A stretch of DNA of 13,100 nucleotides from Haplosporangium gracile (lineage: Eukaryota; Mortierellomycota; Mortierellomycetes; Mortierellales; Mortierellaceae). Location of the stretch: NCBI GenBank assembly GCA_015499985.1, contig JAAAUF010000795.1, forward strand, positions 6,377 through 19,476, read 5' to 3'. Shown in pieces: positions 1 through 9,511 of the stretch (position 1 is its first letter; the number at the start of each line of letters is the position of its first letter). The notes below the pieces were generated by a model. It saw only the letters and a list, made by a program, of their open reading frames with translations, had not been told where the DNA came from and did not search any database. The position numbers and the translations under genes are program-made.

Positions 1-97
1 CCAATATCACATAGAATATTGTGGGAAGGTAAGTATATATATAATTGATGATGCAGCAATATCGCGAGGCGGCACAAAATGTTAAAAAAGTCGCTAC

Positions 98-871
98 CTG
101 GGCAACCTTGAGAGCGTGCTGAAGGGGAGAAGACGGTCTTTGGACGTTAGGCTGCTGGGTAGCGGGCTGCTGGTACTGCTGCTGAGGAGGCTGTTGCTGC
201 TGTTGAGGCTGCTGAGGTTGCTGGTAGTAACCGGCGGACGGTCCCTGCTGATGCTGGTTGTAGTAGTTGGGAGGCGCCGTGGTCTATTTTTTTCATGTAG
301 TGATAATGCCTTTGGTCAGCTCATTCGTTCAATATGAAAGTACTGAAAAATACGACGAAGAGCATACTCTGACTTACGCCAAGGATGGCAGGGTCATCGG
401 GGACTTGGGGACGCGCTGGGGCCTGAGGAGCTGGGGGCTCGCAGACGTGAAGATCCTTGACATCCGATCCACGGAAGACAATGTACTCAAAGATGTTGTC
501 GTTGGGGGGGATCTCTTCTGCAGGATTGGCACGACGACCTTCAGTACCATACGACTTGACTATTGTTAAAAAAATAATACGATAATACATGATTATCAGC
601 ACAAAGAGTTGACTATGCCAATGTGACGATTGGTTGCTCTGCCATACTCTCCCTTTTCCTCGACTGTTGAGTTGGTTCAACAAAGAATCCTGTCAAGGCA
701 AAATGCATAGAAACACAGCAGAGACGTGCACTATTTCTTTTTTTGTAAGAGTTTACCTTGCTCGAGAGCGACGGTCGAGTCGGTGGGGTTGAGATGATGG
801 AGGATTCCGACGTAGCGAATATCCGAGCGAGAGATCAAGCTGATCTTCGAACCAATGTATCCGCCGCTCAT
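98..871 (-). CDS. Scd6/Lsm14-family mRNA-binding protein, N-terminal part (3' end outside window)
   Basis: Three exons are readable on the minus strand: 871–757, 559–378 and 283–98, with GT–AG introns 756–560 and 377–284. Joined, they give 161 residues and the frame stays open. Residues 1–84 form an Lsm14-type Sm fold: start [14 protein letters not shown], then [18 protein letters not shown] and the signature [16 protein letters not shown], followed by CEPP and a DPAI segment. Exon 3 encodes a Pro/Gln/Tyr-rich linker. By family knowledge, Scd6/Sum2/Lsm14 proteins bind capped mRNA, eIF4G or eIF4E partners and the Dhh1 helicase, and work in translation repression and P-bodies. The FDF, TFG and RGG parts expected downstream are not in the window. 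After position 98 a GTAGCG donor starts an intron with no acceptor before base 1. The start follows an A at -3 and matches the family N-terminus exactly. Splice sites are inferred. Confidence 0.9.
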
Positions 872-1385
872 TGTTTCCTTTTCAGTTGGTTGCTTTGTCG
901 GGAAGGATTTATATGTGTTGTTTGGGGGTTCCTTGTGCACTGCTTTTGTTTTGTATGGTTCTATGATAAGGAGAACAGAAAAGAATAAAGAGAGATGCAT
1001 GCAGAGGCGCGTGTGTGTGTCAGTTCCTTGTCGATCGTTTCTCTTGTCCTTGTCTACTCTTTCTTCTTCGATGAGCAGCCGTTGTGTCGAAAAAAAAAGA
1101 TGATTATTTCTCGTCTTTGAGTATCGATCGGTACCAAGGAAAAGAACATACCCAGGAGTTGGTGACAAAAGATAAGTTCACAAGAAGAAGGATGGGTTTG
1201 ATGGGAAGTCGAAGGGGGGGAAGAGGAACAAAGGGATACGGCTGGAGCACCTAGCTGACACTTCATATGTGGAGGCCCATTTGAGCAAGAATGAGTGACG
1301 TCAGCATTGTCCAAAAAACAGTGGATGAAAAACGAAAGGACACGCTCGTCGAGCCCTACTGTACACGCAGCACAAGAGAAACACA
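872..1385. promoter_or_regulatory. Divergent promoter region between the Lsm14 and parvulin genes
   Basis: These 514 bp separate two start codons that face away from each other, so the two promoters and both 5' leaders must lie here. I see no clear TATA box and no convincing ORF. The stretch contains a short GT run near 1010–1020, a poly-A run at 1089–1098, and an AAACACA context directly before the parvulin ATG. Assignment is by position only. Confidence 0.5.
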
Positions 1386-2215
1386 ATGCCACCAAAGGCC
1401 GCACCCAAGAAGAATGCCGCACCCAAGGGAAAGAAGGGCAACAACGACGGTACTAACTAGAAGGACAAAGGTTCTAGTTCAAGCATAAGGAAACAAAGAA
1501 AACAGTGGACACACTACGACCACGAAACGACAATTACAACCATGGAGCAAGGCGCCACTATCAGCAATTGGGTTGAGGGCAAATACAAGGGCGGGACGAG
1601 AAAGGCTCTCACTTCGACTGACCCAATACCTTTTTCGTCTTTGATGCACTGGGATCATAGACGATGATGCCAAGGGAGGCAAGGCATTGAAAACCGCTAA
1701 CAGCGTCAAGGTCCGTCACATTCTTTGCGACAAGCAGAGCAAGGCATTGGAAGCTATCGAGAAGCTCAAGTCTGGCATTGCCTTCAACAAGGTACTTTTG
1801 TCGTGCTATTTCAGTCGATCGGATGAACTGGGGACATGATAAGGGACGAGTCGTACTAGATGAACACCTACTAAGTACGAACATTGGTCCGGATAATGAT
1901 CTATATTGTAGGTTGCAGAGGCGTACAGTGATGATAAGGCCAAGGAGGGTGGCAGTTTGGGCTGGATGGTCCGAGGTGAGTTTATTGTCGTTAAACCATG
2001 GGTTATATACGCCATATACTTGTCGACCGCGTTTATTAATTAACCAATGTGTCCATACCATACACTGCTGCGAAATAGGCTCGATGGTGGGCGCGTTCCA
2101 GGATGCTGCGTTCTTGCTGCAACCCAGCTCAACAGCCAAACCCATCTACACGGACCCCCCTATCAAGACCCAGCACGGATACCACGTCATCATGGTGGAG
2201 GATCGCAAGAACTAG
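1386..2215 (+). CDS. PIN4: Par14/PIN4-type parvulin peptidyl-prolyl cis-trans isomerase
   Basis: Four exons, 1386–1449, 1661–1791, 1912–1975 and 2079–2215, join in frame to 131 codons plus TAG, the same length as animal PIN4/Par14. Residues 1–36 are a Lys/Pro/Ala/Asp-rich basic tail ([17 protein letters not shown]), as in Par14, where it helps DNA or ribosome association. The rest is a single parvulin rotamase domain: VKVRHILC with the active-site His41, [55 protein letters not shown] with the second conserved His near residue 123. It lacks the WW domain and phospho-binding basic loop of Pin1, so it should not require phospho-Ser/Thr-Pro. By family, it catalyses prolyl isomerisation in nucleus and cytoplasm and is linked to pre-ribosome maturation. 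All junctions are GT–AG. The exon 1 donor (GTACTAAC) is the least certain, since a 22-residue variable tail gives no homology check. Confidence 0.92.
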
Positions 2216-2252
2216 GACGTGCTTTAAAGTTTGATGGCAACAAACAAGCTCC

Positions 2253-2258
2253 ATTAAA
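2253..2258 (+). terminator. Possible polyadenylation signal of the parvulin gene
   Basis: An ATTAAA hexamer lies 38 bp after the parvulin stop codon and is followed by a T-rich stretch. This is the best poly(A) signal candidate in the short 3' region, but fungal signals are loose. Confidence 0.35.
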
Positions 2259-4531
2259 GAATCTTGTACTCGAACAAAAAAAGGACTCTTGGTCTCTTTC
2301 TCTCTGTATCTTCCTCTCGATCGAGTTATGCCAACGTAGTTGGTTTTATTCTGGACCTCTGCCTATCTAAGAGGTTGTTATGACTTCTGAGCGTCCTTCG
2401 TTGAAAGGAGCATTTGGTTGAACGTTTTCTTCATTCTTCTCGGCGGCAAGGGTTAACGGCATATAAGCGAAGAAAGAAAGGTAGCAAAGATGGACGATAC
2501 ATGAATTTGTGTACTTTCCTTATTGACGCATGTCATGAAGACCACGTTTGTTTACAGTTGCCTTCATTTTGCATATGCTTGCGAGTAGTGCATTTTTTTT
2601 TCTGGTCAAGTAGGTCTGCTTTGACTGACAGGCTGACCGTCACTTCCGCTTGTCTATTCTTCTCTTTCCCTCCTTCTCTCACTTTCTTTCTCTCTTCTCT
2701 TCTCCTCCCTTCCTCTTCCACTCTTCCCTTCCCTTTCTCTATTCCCCACCATCATCCCCTCACCCGTCTTCCTCCCTTCCCTCTCACCCATCCACCGTTT
2801 TTTCTACTCTGCCACTCTCCCCCTTTCTCTCTTCCTTCTCCACTCTCATTGGGATACATTTTATGTTGATTGATCATCACACTTTTCACTCAACTCACTC
2901 TACACCCTGTACACTTTTGTAATTTATTCTTTTTTGCACTTCTTTCTTTCTTTCACGTACATTACTTCTACTTCTACTTTTACAGCGCTCTCCCTTTGTG
3001 CTCTTTTGTAAAATTCCTTTGGTTCGTTTTCTGTGCCCTTGTTTTTTCCCTCCTTTTTTTATTTTCTGTAAATGACCTTTGTCACCCTGATCTCATAAGG
3101 ATCTCCTTCACCTTCAACTATAACAACAAACTACAAAAAAAAAAAATACACGCTCAGCTTCCAGCAGCAGACCGGGCAACCCATCACCAGCTGCAACAAT
3201 TTGATTCAGGAAATACATAACTTTTACAAGAGAAAAAAAAATTAGCAACTCGACAACAATAACAACAAAACCTTGTTTCCCCCCTTCTTCTCTTCCTTCC
3301 CGACAAGGACAACGACTGACGACACAGCGGACATACGGGGAAACTATTTCTCTTTACTTCAATCGACTCTCACTATCTCTTTCTTTCAAGAGAGTGTCCC
3401 TTCTTCACACCCCTTTCTTGACTCTTTTTCTTCGGCCGCGATCAACTCTGATCCTTTCCTTCTGGTAAGTAGACGAATGACCATCTTTTTCACAAAGAGA
3501 GAAGTTTCAGTGCACCTTACAAATACCTAAAGACACAACTGGAAACGCACAATGGTCGACAAGGCTGACAGACGAACAGACAGGCAGGCACAGAGACATA
3601 CTGGCCATTCAACCTCCTGCACGTTCCTCGTGCATAATCTCTTTTGGCTGTTCATCCTCCCCTTTCTCTTCCCTTCCTCTTCCGCCGTATTACCCTTTTT
3701 ACCATTCGGTACCATTGGCCTTGGAACAACCTCCCTCTCGCTTCTCCTTATTGACCCCACTGCGGTCCCCTCTTGTAGCTCACACTTTGGCAGTCCGTCA
3801 GCCAGAACTGTGTTGTGGTTGTTTGCTGTTGTTGTTGTTTTCCCCTCGTTGTACTCTCACTTTCTCAACCCCTTGGCCTTCTCTTTCCCTCTCCCCCTCT
3901 CTCATCCATTTTGTGCCTTGTATCTCGCTTTCTCTCTCCTCTCGCTCGCTTCTTTCCCTCTCTGTCTCCTTCCCTTTTTTATTCTTTGGTTCTTTCACAT
4001 ATACACACACCACAACAACAGCACACGCAAACACTTCATATCACTCGTTCTCTTTGCTCACGCACACCCCAATTCATATTCACTTCAACCCCTGATCATA
4101 TACGCCATTTTCCCTCTCCATCTTACACGCTTACACTTTTGTCATATCTCTCCTTACCAACTTGGAAAAAACTTTTTTCTTTTTGCACCTTGACCTCTTT
4201 CCATGTTCCCTTCTTAATCCTGAACGGTAGCCAACAGCTTCTTGTCCTGCATTGCCCTGCCCTTTTTCATGTTCGTTTGCTGCTTCCCTTTGTTCCCTCC
4301 GCTTTTCTATCCCTCTTACTCTCTGCTACTTGATCCCATTATCCACCTTTTTTGTGTTTGGAACATATTTGCAGAGCGCAGCTTCACTCCTCACTCCGTC
4401 GCTCACAAAAACCTGTCTCTTCACTACCAGTTGACTAACTCTAGCATTTTATGCTGAATCTTCTTGATCTACTGTAGAGCTTGCACACTCTTTTGCTGCC
4501 AGAATTTCTAGTGCTATTCAAGCCCTAGTCA

Positions 4532-4600
4532 ATGCCCCAGAAAGCAACGGCTATCAAGACAACAAACTCTCCATCCGCCTCCTTCTGTCTATCCAACTGA
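4532..4600 (+). promoter_or_regulatory. Upstream ORF (22 codons) in the PUF leader
   Basis: An ATG at 4532 opens a 22-codon frame ending in TGA at 4598–4600, 25 bp before the PUF start codon at 4626. If the leader intron is spliced as proposed (acceptor at 4477), this uORF is the only ATG between the acceptor and the main start, so ribosomes would meet it first. Its ATG has A/G-poor context (GTCAATGC, G at -3), so it may be recognised. Function is inference. Confidence 0.4.
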
Positions 4601-4625
4601 ATCATTTCGACCTACCCGACCGACC

Positions 4626-7600
4626 ATGGCCTTGAATTCCCAGCGACGCACCTCCGAAGGACTCAATGGCGACGAGATTGTCCACCAGCGACAAGCCAGA
4701 GTCGTTGGCTCTTCGCCCACCTCTGAAGAACCTCGTGCCTCGTTTTCGGGAGAAACCGAACAAGAACGAGAGGACCGCGAAGTGGTAAGATTCAGCGCCC
4801 GTCACTCCTCCGTACCATGCCTCTCACTCTTCTTTGTGCTACCAATTGCACGAAAGAAAAGCGATTGACCTCCTTTATGTTGCTACTGTTTGCGTGATAG
4901 GCCGAGAAACTCGAGCAAAAGCGTTTGGAACACGAACGCCAGCGTATCAAGAAGAGGGAGCTCTTTGAGCAGCAGATGCAGCAATTGGAGATTCAGCAAC
5001 TTCAGGAGGAGCAAGCCATGTTGGCGGCCAAAAGTAACGGATCGTCTTCGAGCCTCAACAAGCCTAAGCTTGGCTCATTCTCTGGACCATCGGATGTTGC
5101 TGCCAACCTGCGCTCTCTCCCTGCGTCGAGACGCAACTCGAACGATGCAGTTGACCTGTGGGGCGAGATGGAAAAGATGTCGATTGGCGATAGACAAAAA
5201 TCTTCTGTCGAGTAAGTGCAAACAAACGAAAGGGGTTCGGATGGGCTATGCACCCAACAACACACGCGCACAAAAACACACATGGTCCCTTGCCCTTTCT
5301 TCACACATGCATGAACGAGGTGTCGTAATAGGGATGGATTCCGATCGGTGGCTGATTTTTCATTTTTGTATTTTTTTTTGTGTGGCTTTCTTCTTTTTGG
5401 TCTAACCGAACAAATTCGACTCTTAGCAGTCTGCCCAAGATTGGCCGATCAGGATCGGGAAGGGACGAGAGCTCCTCACCCTCAGAATCGACCTTTGACG
5501 ACAATGCCCACCTGTCCCAATACACCGAGCGTTTCATCTTTGAGGATGACCACGACAACAATAGCCGTCTACCTTCGCTTCAGATGAACAGGGTCTTGCA
5601 CGACGACGGCATCTGGAAGGACAAGCAGGGACTCGGTGTCGGACCCTCTGCCCTCGGAAGCAGCAGTTCCTACCTGCAGCGCTACCTCATGGGCAACGAT
5701 GACGACAGCTTCCCTACCATGGTAAGTGTTTATCCCCTGCTTGATTTAACGCACCGCCTCCCTCTGGATTGCGCAGCACTGGCGTCCAGCAAGACTCGTT
5801 TATTCCTTTTCAAGGACTAAAGGATAAAATTATCAGATACTAACTGAATCCTTTTTTATACTTCAATATAGTTGTCGACCTCATCAAGTGCATTGGATCT
5901 TGCCAAGATCCCTCATTCCTCTGGACTGCGCCACCCCGGTGGACACGACTCGGGTCGCACCTCGGAATGGCCTCAGTACAACAACAAACCCTTGGCGGAT
6001 CGCATCCCCACTGCACCTCACATGCCCCAGCGCACCAACAGTCTCGTCGGCTATGGTCTCACCAGCAACCCCGAAGAGTCGCTGAAGTCAGCCCTCCCTA
6101 AGCTCACCTCCTCGTACTCGACCTCGGAGATTCCCACTCGCTTTGGCAAAGGGCCTCTGTCAGCTTTTGATGATTTGAGCGAGGCTGAGCACCATCAAGG
6201 CTTGATGATGAAGTCTGACATCGTTTCAGGAGAGGTTTGTTTGCAGTTCCAACAGCAGGGATACTGCCCTCGTGGAGATCTCTGCAACTATCTCCACACT
6301 CACACCCTTCCTGGAACTGCTCGCTCGACTGCGGGAATGCCCTTGAGCCCTGGTTTGGGTATGACTGTCGGAACAATGGCCGGATCGGCAACCTTCTTCG
6401 CACGTGCCAACACCTCGGTCGCTGGTGGATCCACCAACACTTTGGTCAACGGCACTGCATTCCCCTTCACCGTGACTCCCAATGGCTTCAGCAACCCTAC
6501 CGCAGGATCGACCAACTTGCTTCGCATGCAGCAACAGCAACAGCAGACTCAGCAACAGCAGCAACAGACCACCAACAGCATTGCTCTTGCCAACAAGGTC
6601 AACCAGAAGCGACCCGTCGTGGATGTTGAGGCGAACCGATTTGCCGGTGCTTCTCTGGAGGGCTTTGTTGGACAGATTTACTCGCTCTGCAAAGACCAGC
6701 ATGGCTGTCGCTACCTTCAGAAGAAATTGGAGGAGCAGAATGACAAGTACCTTGCTATCATCTTTGGAGAGGTCTTTGGCCACTTTATTGAACTCATGAC
6801 CGGTAAGTTTCATGTCTTTTCAACTGATTTTATTATATGTGTTTTGTGGGATGCAATTCTGACATAATTTTTTGAATCTATCACTTCATATTATGTAGAC
6901 CCTTTCGGCAATTATTTGTGCCAAAAGTTGCTGGAGTTTTGCGGAGATGAACAACGCACCATCATTGTTGAGAATGTTGCACCCGAGTTGGTCAACATTT
7001 CCTTGAACATGCACGGCACCCGTGCTGTCCAAAAGATGATTGAGTTCCTGTCGACCCCTCAGCAAATTGCCATTGTCGTTGTTGCGTTAAACCCCAGTGT
7101 CGTTACGTTGATCAAGGACCTCAACGGTAACCATGTCATTCAAAAGTGCCTGAACCGCTTTGCTTCGGAGGACAACCAGTTCATCTACAACGCCATCAGT
7201 GCCCACTGTGTTGAGGTTGCTACCCATCGCCACGGATGCTGTGTCTTGCAGAGGTGCATTGACCATGCCTCAGTCTCTCAAAAGATCCAGCTGGTCCGTG
7301 AGATCACCTACAACGCCTTGACCCTTGTTCAAGATCCTTATGGCAACTATGTTGTCCAGTACGTCTTGGACCTAGCTGACAACCGCTTCACCGATGCCCT
7401 CATCCGCCGCTTCATCGGCAACGTCTGTGCCCTCTCCGTGCAAAAGTTCAGTTCCAACGTCATGGAGAAGGTATATATTTCTTGTTCTTGCTCATAGGTC
7501 TAGGTTACACAGAACGTGCGATGCGGTCCAACGAACGCGTTCTAACGTTTTTATGTTTTTCTTAATTGCAGTGCATTCGCGTGGCTGAGCCGGATACGCG

Positions 7601-8303
7601 CAAGTTTTTAATTGAGGAGATGATCAACAAGACGCGCTTGGACAAGTTGCTGCGGGATTCGTACGCCAACTATGTGGTTCAGACCTCGCTCGACTTTGCT
7701 GACCCTATCCAGCGTACGCAGTTGGTCGAGTGCATTCGCCCCTTGCTGCCTGCTATCCGCAACACGCCCTATGGCAAGCGTATCCAGGGCAAGCTCCACC
7801 GTGACCAGATGTCAGGTGTCAACAACTCGATGGCGCACCTTGGCATGGGCATGAACGGCGGCATGGGCAACATGAACAACATGGCAGTGATGAATGGCAT
7901 GGGAGGTATGAACGGCGCCATGGGTATGGCTACGATGAACGGTATGAACGGCATGCCCAACCACGGGCACAACATGGGCATGAACAACATGGGCATGAAC
8001 GGCAGCATGGGAGGTATGAACAGCGGCATGAACGGGGGTATGAACGGAGGTATGAACGGAGGTATAAACGGAGGTATGAACGGTGATATGAACGGTGGTA
8101 TGAATGGAGGTATGCCAATGTCCAACATGGGTGGCATGAATGGCGCTATGAACGGAGGCATGAACGGGATGAATGTCAATGGCAACATGAACGCCAACAT
8201 GAACGGCAACATGATGGGCTTTGGCTTTCCCGGGATGAACAACCACTTTGGAAACGTTGGGATGATCGGGATGAACGACTACAACCCTTACGGATACATG
8301 TAA
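4626..8303 (+). CDS. PUF (Pumilio) RNA-binding protein with CCCH zinc finger, Puf4/Puf5-like
   Basis: Six exons, 4626–4784, 4901–5211, 5427–5721, 5872–6802, 6899–7470 and 7572–8303, join to exactly 1000 codons (999 aa plus TAA). Introns are 96–215 bp, all GT–AG; intron 3 has a TACTAAC branch point at 5838–5844. Domains: Ser/Arg-rich start; Glu/Gln/Arg coiled coil at about 54–98; disordered Ser/Asp-rich part; CCCH finger at 378–397 (C-x8-C-x5-C-x3-H); poly-Q at about 475–487; Pumilio domain at about 510–835; Met/Asn/Gly tail to 999. Eight repeats are visible, with helix cores HGCRYLQ, FGNYLCQ, HGTRAVQ, NGNHVIQ, HGCCVLQ, YGNYVVQ, FSSNVME and YANYVVQ, then TPYGKRIQGKL. By the PUF code these read roughly UGUAUAUA. 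R1 and R5 cores and the end resemble yeast Puf4. PUF proteins bind 3' UTRs and recruit Ccr4–Not for decay or repression. The finger may add RNA contacts. Start chosen for its ACCATGG context. Confidence 0.95.
8028..8111 (+). repeat. 12-bp coding minisatellite (seven units) in the PUF C-terminal tail
   Basis: Seven consecutive 12-bp units based on ATGAACGGAGGT encode Met-Asn-Gly-Gly. Units differ at a few positions (one ATA, one GAT, one AAT). The same Met/Asn/Gly theme continues in less regular form on both sides (about 7830–8220), so the tandem array is the most recent part of a longer expansion inside the reading frame. Confidence 0.9.
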
Positions 8304-8736
8304 AACACCACCCTTTGTTATATTTTTATCGGCCTCTTTTTTTTCTGGAGTGCCCTGTTCCATTTTTTTTAAGCAATCCCGAACTTTTTTTGAAGGATCG
8401 TTTGTTACAATATTTTCTACGAGGAGTTTTTCTGTTTTTCCCCTTTTATACATTATCCCCTGTTTCTTTTCTTTTTACGCACACTTCTTTTTTTTTTCTG
8501 CCTCTTTCACTCCCACCCTCGTTTTACTATTACTGTATTTCTTTTTTGTAGAAACTTCATATCGTAGTGTCCAGCAGTTATCTTCTTTTCTTTGTGTACT
8601 TTACATGAATGTATTTCCTTTTGTGTCTGCATTTATTGAATTGATTTTATTAAGGTTGCTGAAACAAAATTGGTGGATGTGAATGTTTATTGTAAAGGAC
8701 GCAACAAGAGATCTGTTTGGCGCAAAAGATGTGTGT
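8304..8736 (+). other. 3' region of the PUF gene, convergent with the pseudogene
   Basis: These 433 bp between the PUF stop and the end of the minus-strand pseudogene are T-rich with C tracts and have no coding-like frame. They should hold the PUF 3' UTR. No clean AATAAA is present on the plus strand. Two UGUA cores (8595 and 8610) occur but lack the rest of a PUF site. Confidence 0.5.
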
Positions 8737-9290
8737 TTAAAGGAGGGCGGCGATGGGCGGCGGAGATGACGGCAAGACCGGTGGTGATCTTGGACGATAA
8801 GGTGCCTGAAGAAGTCGTGGCGGCATTTCCGGGCTGTTGCCGAATAGGAAAGGTCGTTGAAGGTAGTACGGGAGGGAGCAGCCGCTGAAGCAGCCGAAGC
8901 AATCGCGCTCCCCTCACCTCTAGTCGAGTTCCCTCCAGCACCAGGCGCAACAGGGACAGGAATATCCTCATAGGCAGCAGTCTTTAAATTCGCAAAGGTC
9001 TGCAAGGCCATCACGACCGTCGTTGGATCACATGAAGTAGATCCCACACAGGGTTGGATTTATGCCCCGTCTGTTGCTGAGGCTAGTCCACAGTAGCAGG
9101 TCTTTTGTTGCGCTGTGAGAGCCTCTGGGGTTGGAGGGGGTTGGTTCTGGAGGCCGTCGCAGGTAGGCAATTGTTTGATGTTTGCGGCAACGATACATGT
9201 TGTGCAGAATGCTTGGTTTGCTTATGCGGCTGTTGTTGACGCAAAGGTGGCCAACAGAGTAGAGGTAAGGAAAAGGATCGAGGAACGCAT
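8737..9290 (-). pseudogene. Broken gene for a small secreted cysteine-rich, possibly GPI-anchored protein
   Basis: Reading from ATG 9290–9288, a clear signal peptide (MRSSILFLTSTLLATFASTTAA) is followed directly by an in-frame TAA (9224–9222). The same frame goes on with coding quality: AFCTTCIVAANIKQLPTCDG, a Pro-rich part, QQKTCYCGLAS, then a second in-frame TAA (9062–9060), IQPCVG, SCDPTTVVMALQTFANLK and an Ala/Ser-rich part. At about 8830 the coding-like sequence jumps to another frame (TTSSGTLSSKITTGLAVISA) and at about 8755 to a third, ending IAALL and TAA at 8739–8737. That end is hydrophobic after a Ser/Thr/Ala stretch, as in GPI-anchored proteins. About seven cysteines remain in C-x2-C and C-x-C spacing. 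Family unknown to me, but this Cys pattern is common in fungal secreted proteins. A GTGAGG donor near 8915 with a TTCAG acceptor could mend one frame change, but no intron removes either stop. Confidence 0.75.
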
Positions 9291-9404
9291 GATGGTAAGG
9301 TGAGAGAAGTGGGTTGTTGGAGTAATCAGAAGAGAAAAAGGGACGAAGTGAGTGAGTCCTGGAGAAAAAGGTGATTGGGGAGTAGGGAAGAGGACACGAC
9401 TTTT

Positions 9405-9411
9405 TTTTATA
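9405..9411 (-). promoter_or_regulatory. TATA box of the secreted-protein pseudogene
   Basis: The minus strand reads CATATAAAAAAAAG here, giving TATAAAA 115 bp upstream of the pseudogene ATG. Position and sequence fit a fungal TATA box, suggesting the promoter outlived the reading frame. Confidence 0.5.
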
Positions 9412-9505
9412 TGAAAAGTTGACTGCTTGTTCGTTTGTTGAAGGTTAGTTTGATAATGAATGTCTGTAACCGGCGCGATGAAACGGGGAAAGGAAATAAA
9501 CAAGG

Positions 9506-9511
9506 TTTATT
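9506..9511 (-). terminator. Possible polyadenylation signal downstream of the orphan exon
   Basis: AATAAA on the minus strand, about 210 bp beyond the end of the orphan exon 1 copy. It could end a short transcript started from the duplicated promoter. Another T-rich/A-rich stretch lies at 9583–9596. Confidence 0.3.

Larger units (their letters stand above)
2216..4625 (+). promoter_or_regulatory. Gene-free CT-rich region: promoter and probable long 5' leader of the PUF gene
   Basis: About 2.4 kb with no ORF that looks like protein. The plus strand is strongly pyrimidine-rich at about 2640–2860 and again at about 3640–4000 and 4100–4350, with an A/CAA-rich stretch in between (about 3110–3270) that resembles fungal 5' UTR. 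A consensus donor GTAAGT sits at 3465–3470. Near the coding start are a CTAAC branch-like motif (4435–4439) and a TGTAG acceptor ending at 4477. I infer transcription start somewhere around 2900–3300, one leader intron of about 1 kb (3465–4477), then a second leader exon up to the ATG at 4626. CT tracts followed by CAA-rich leaders are typical of highly expressed fungal genes. The apparent long ORFs here are Ser/Leu/Phe/Pro runs produced by base composition. Confidence 0.5.

Noticed and set aside
116..337. Plus-strand Leu/Arg-rich ORF at the left edge
   Set aside because: It is the antisense of the Gln/Pro-rich exon 3 of the Lsm14 gene.
3552..4193. 213-codon ORF with many hydrophobic stretches that looks like a membrane protein
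   Set aside because: It is Ser/Leu/Phe/Pro-rich because the DNA is CT-rich; several frames are open at once and none shows a domain or consistent codon use.
6226..6813. 195-codon minus-strand ORF over the CCCH and poly-Q part of the PUF gene
   Set aside because: Poly-Leu is the antisense of poly-Q; the plus strand has an unmistakable zinc finger and Pumilio repeats.
8028..8111. Short regular repeats as a CRISPR array
   Set aside because: Units are contiguous with no spacers, lie in frame in a eukaryotic gene and encode Met-Asn-Gly-Gly.
7812..8453. 213-codon minus-strand ORF rich in His and Val
   Set aside because: It is the antisense of the Met/Asn/Gly minisatellite and its surroundings; the pattern follows from the repeat.
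8595..8617. UGUA cores in the PUF 3' region as autoregulatory sites
   Set aside because: UGUACUUUA and UGUAUUUC lack the downstream A/UA positions expected for Puf3-, Puf4- or Pumilio-type sites.
8737..9290. Reassigned TAA codon as the explanation for the in-frame stops in the secreted-protein gene
   Set aside because: The PUF and Sel1 genes end at TAA exactly where homology or the repeats end, and no intact gene in the window has an internal TAA.
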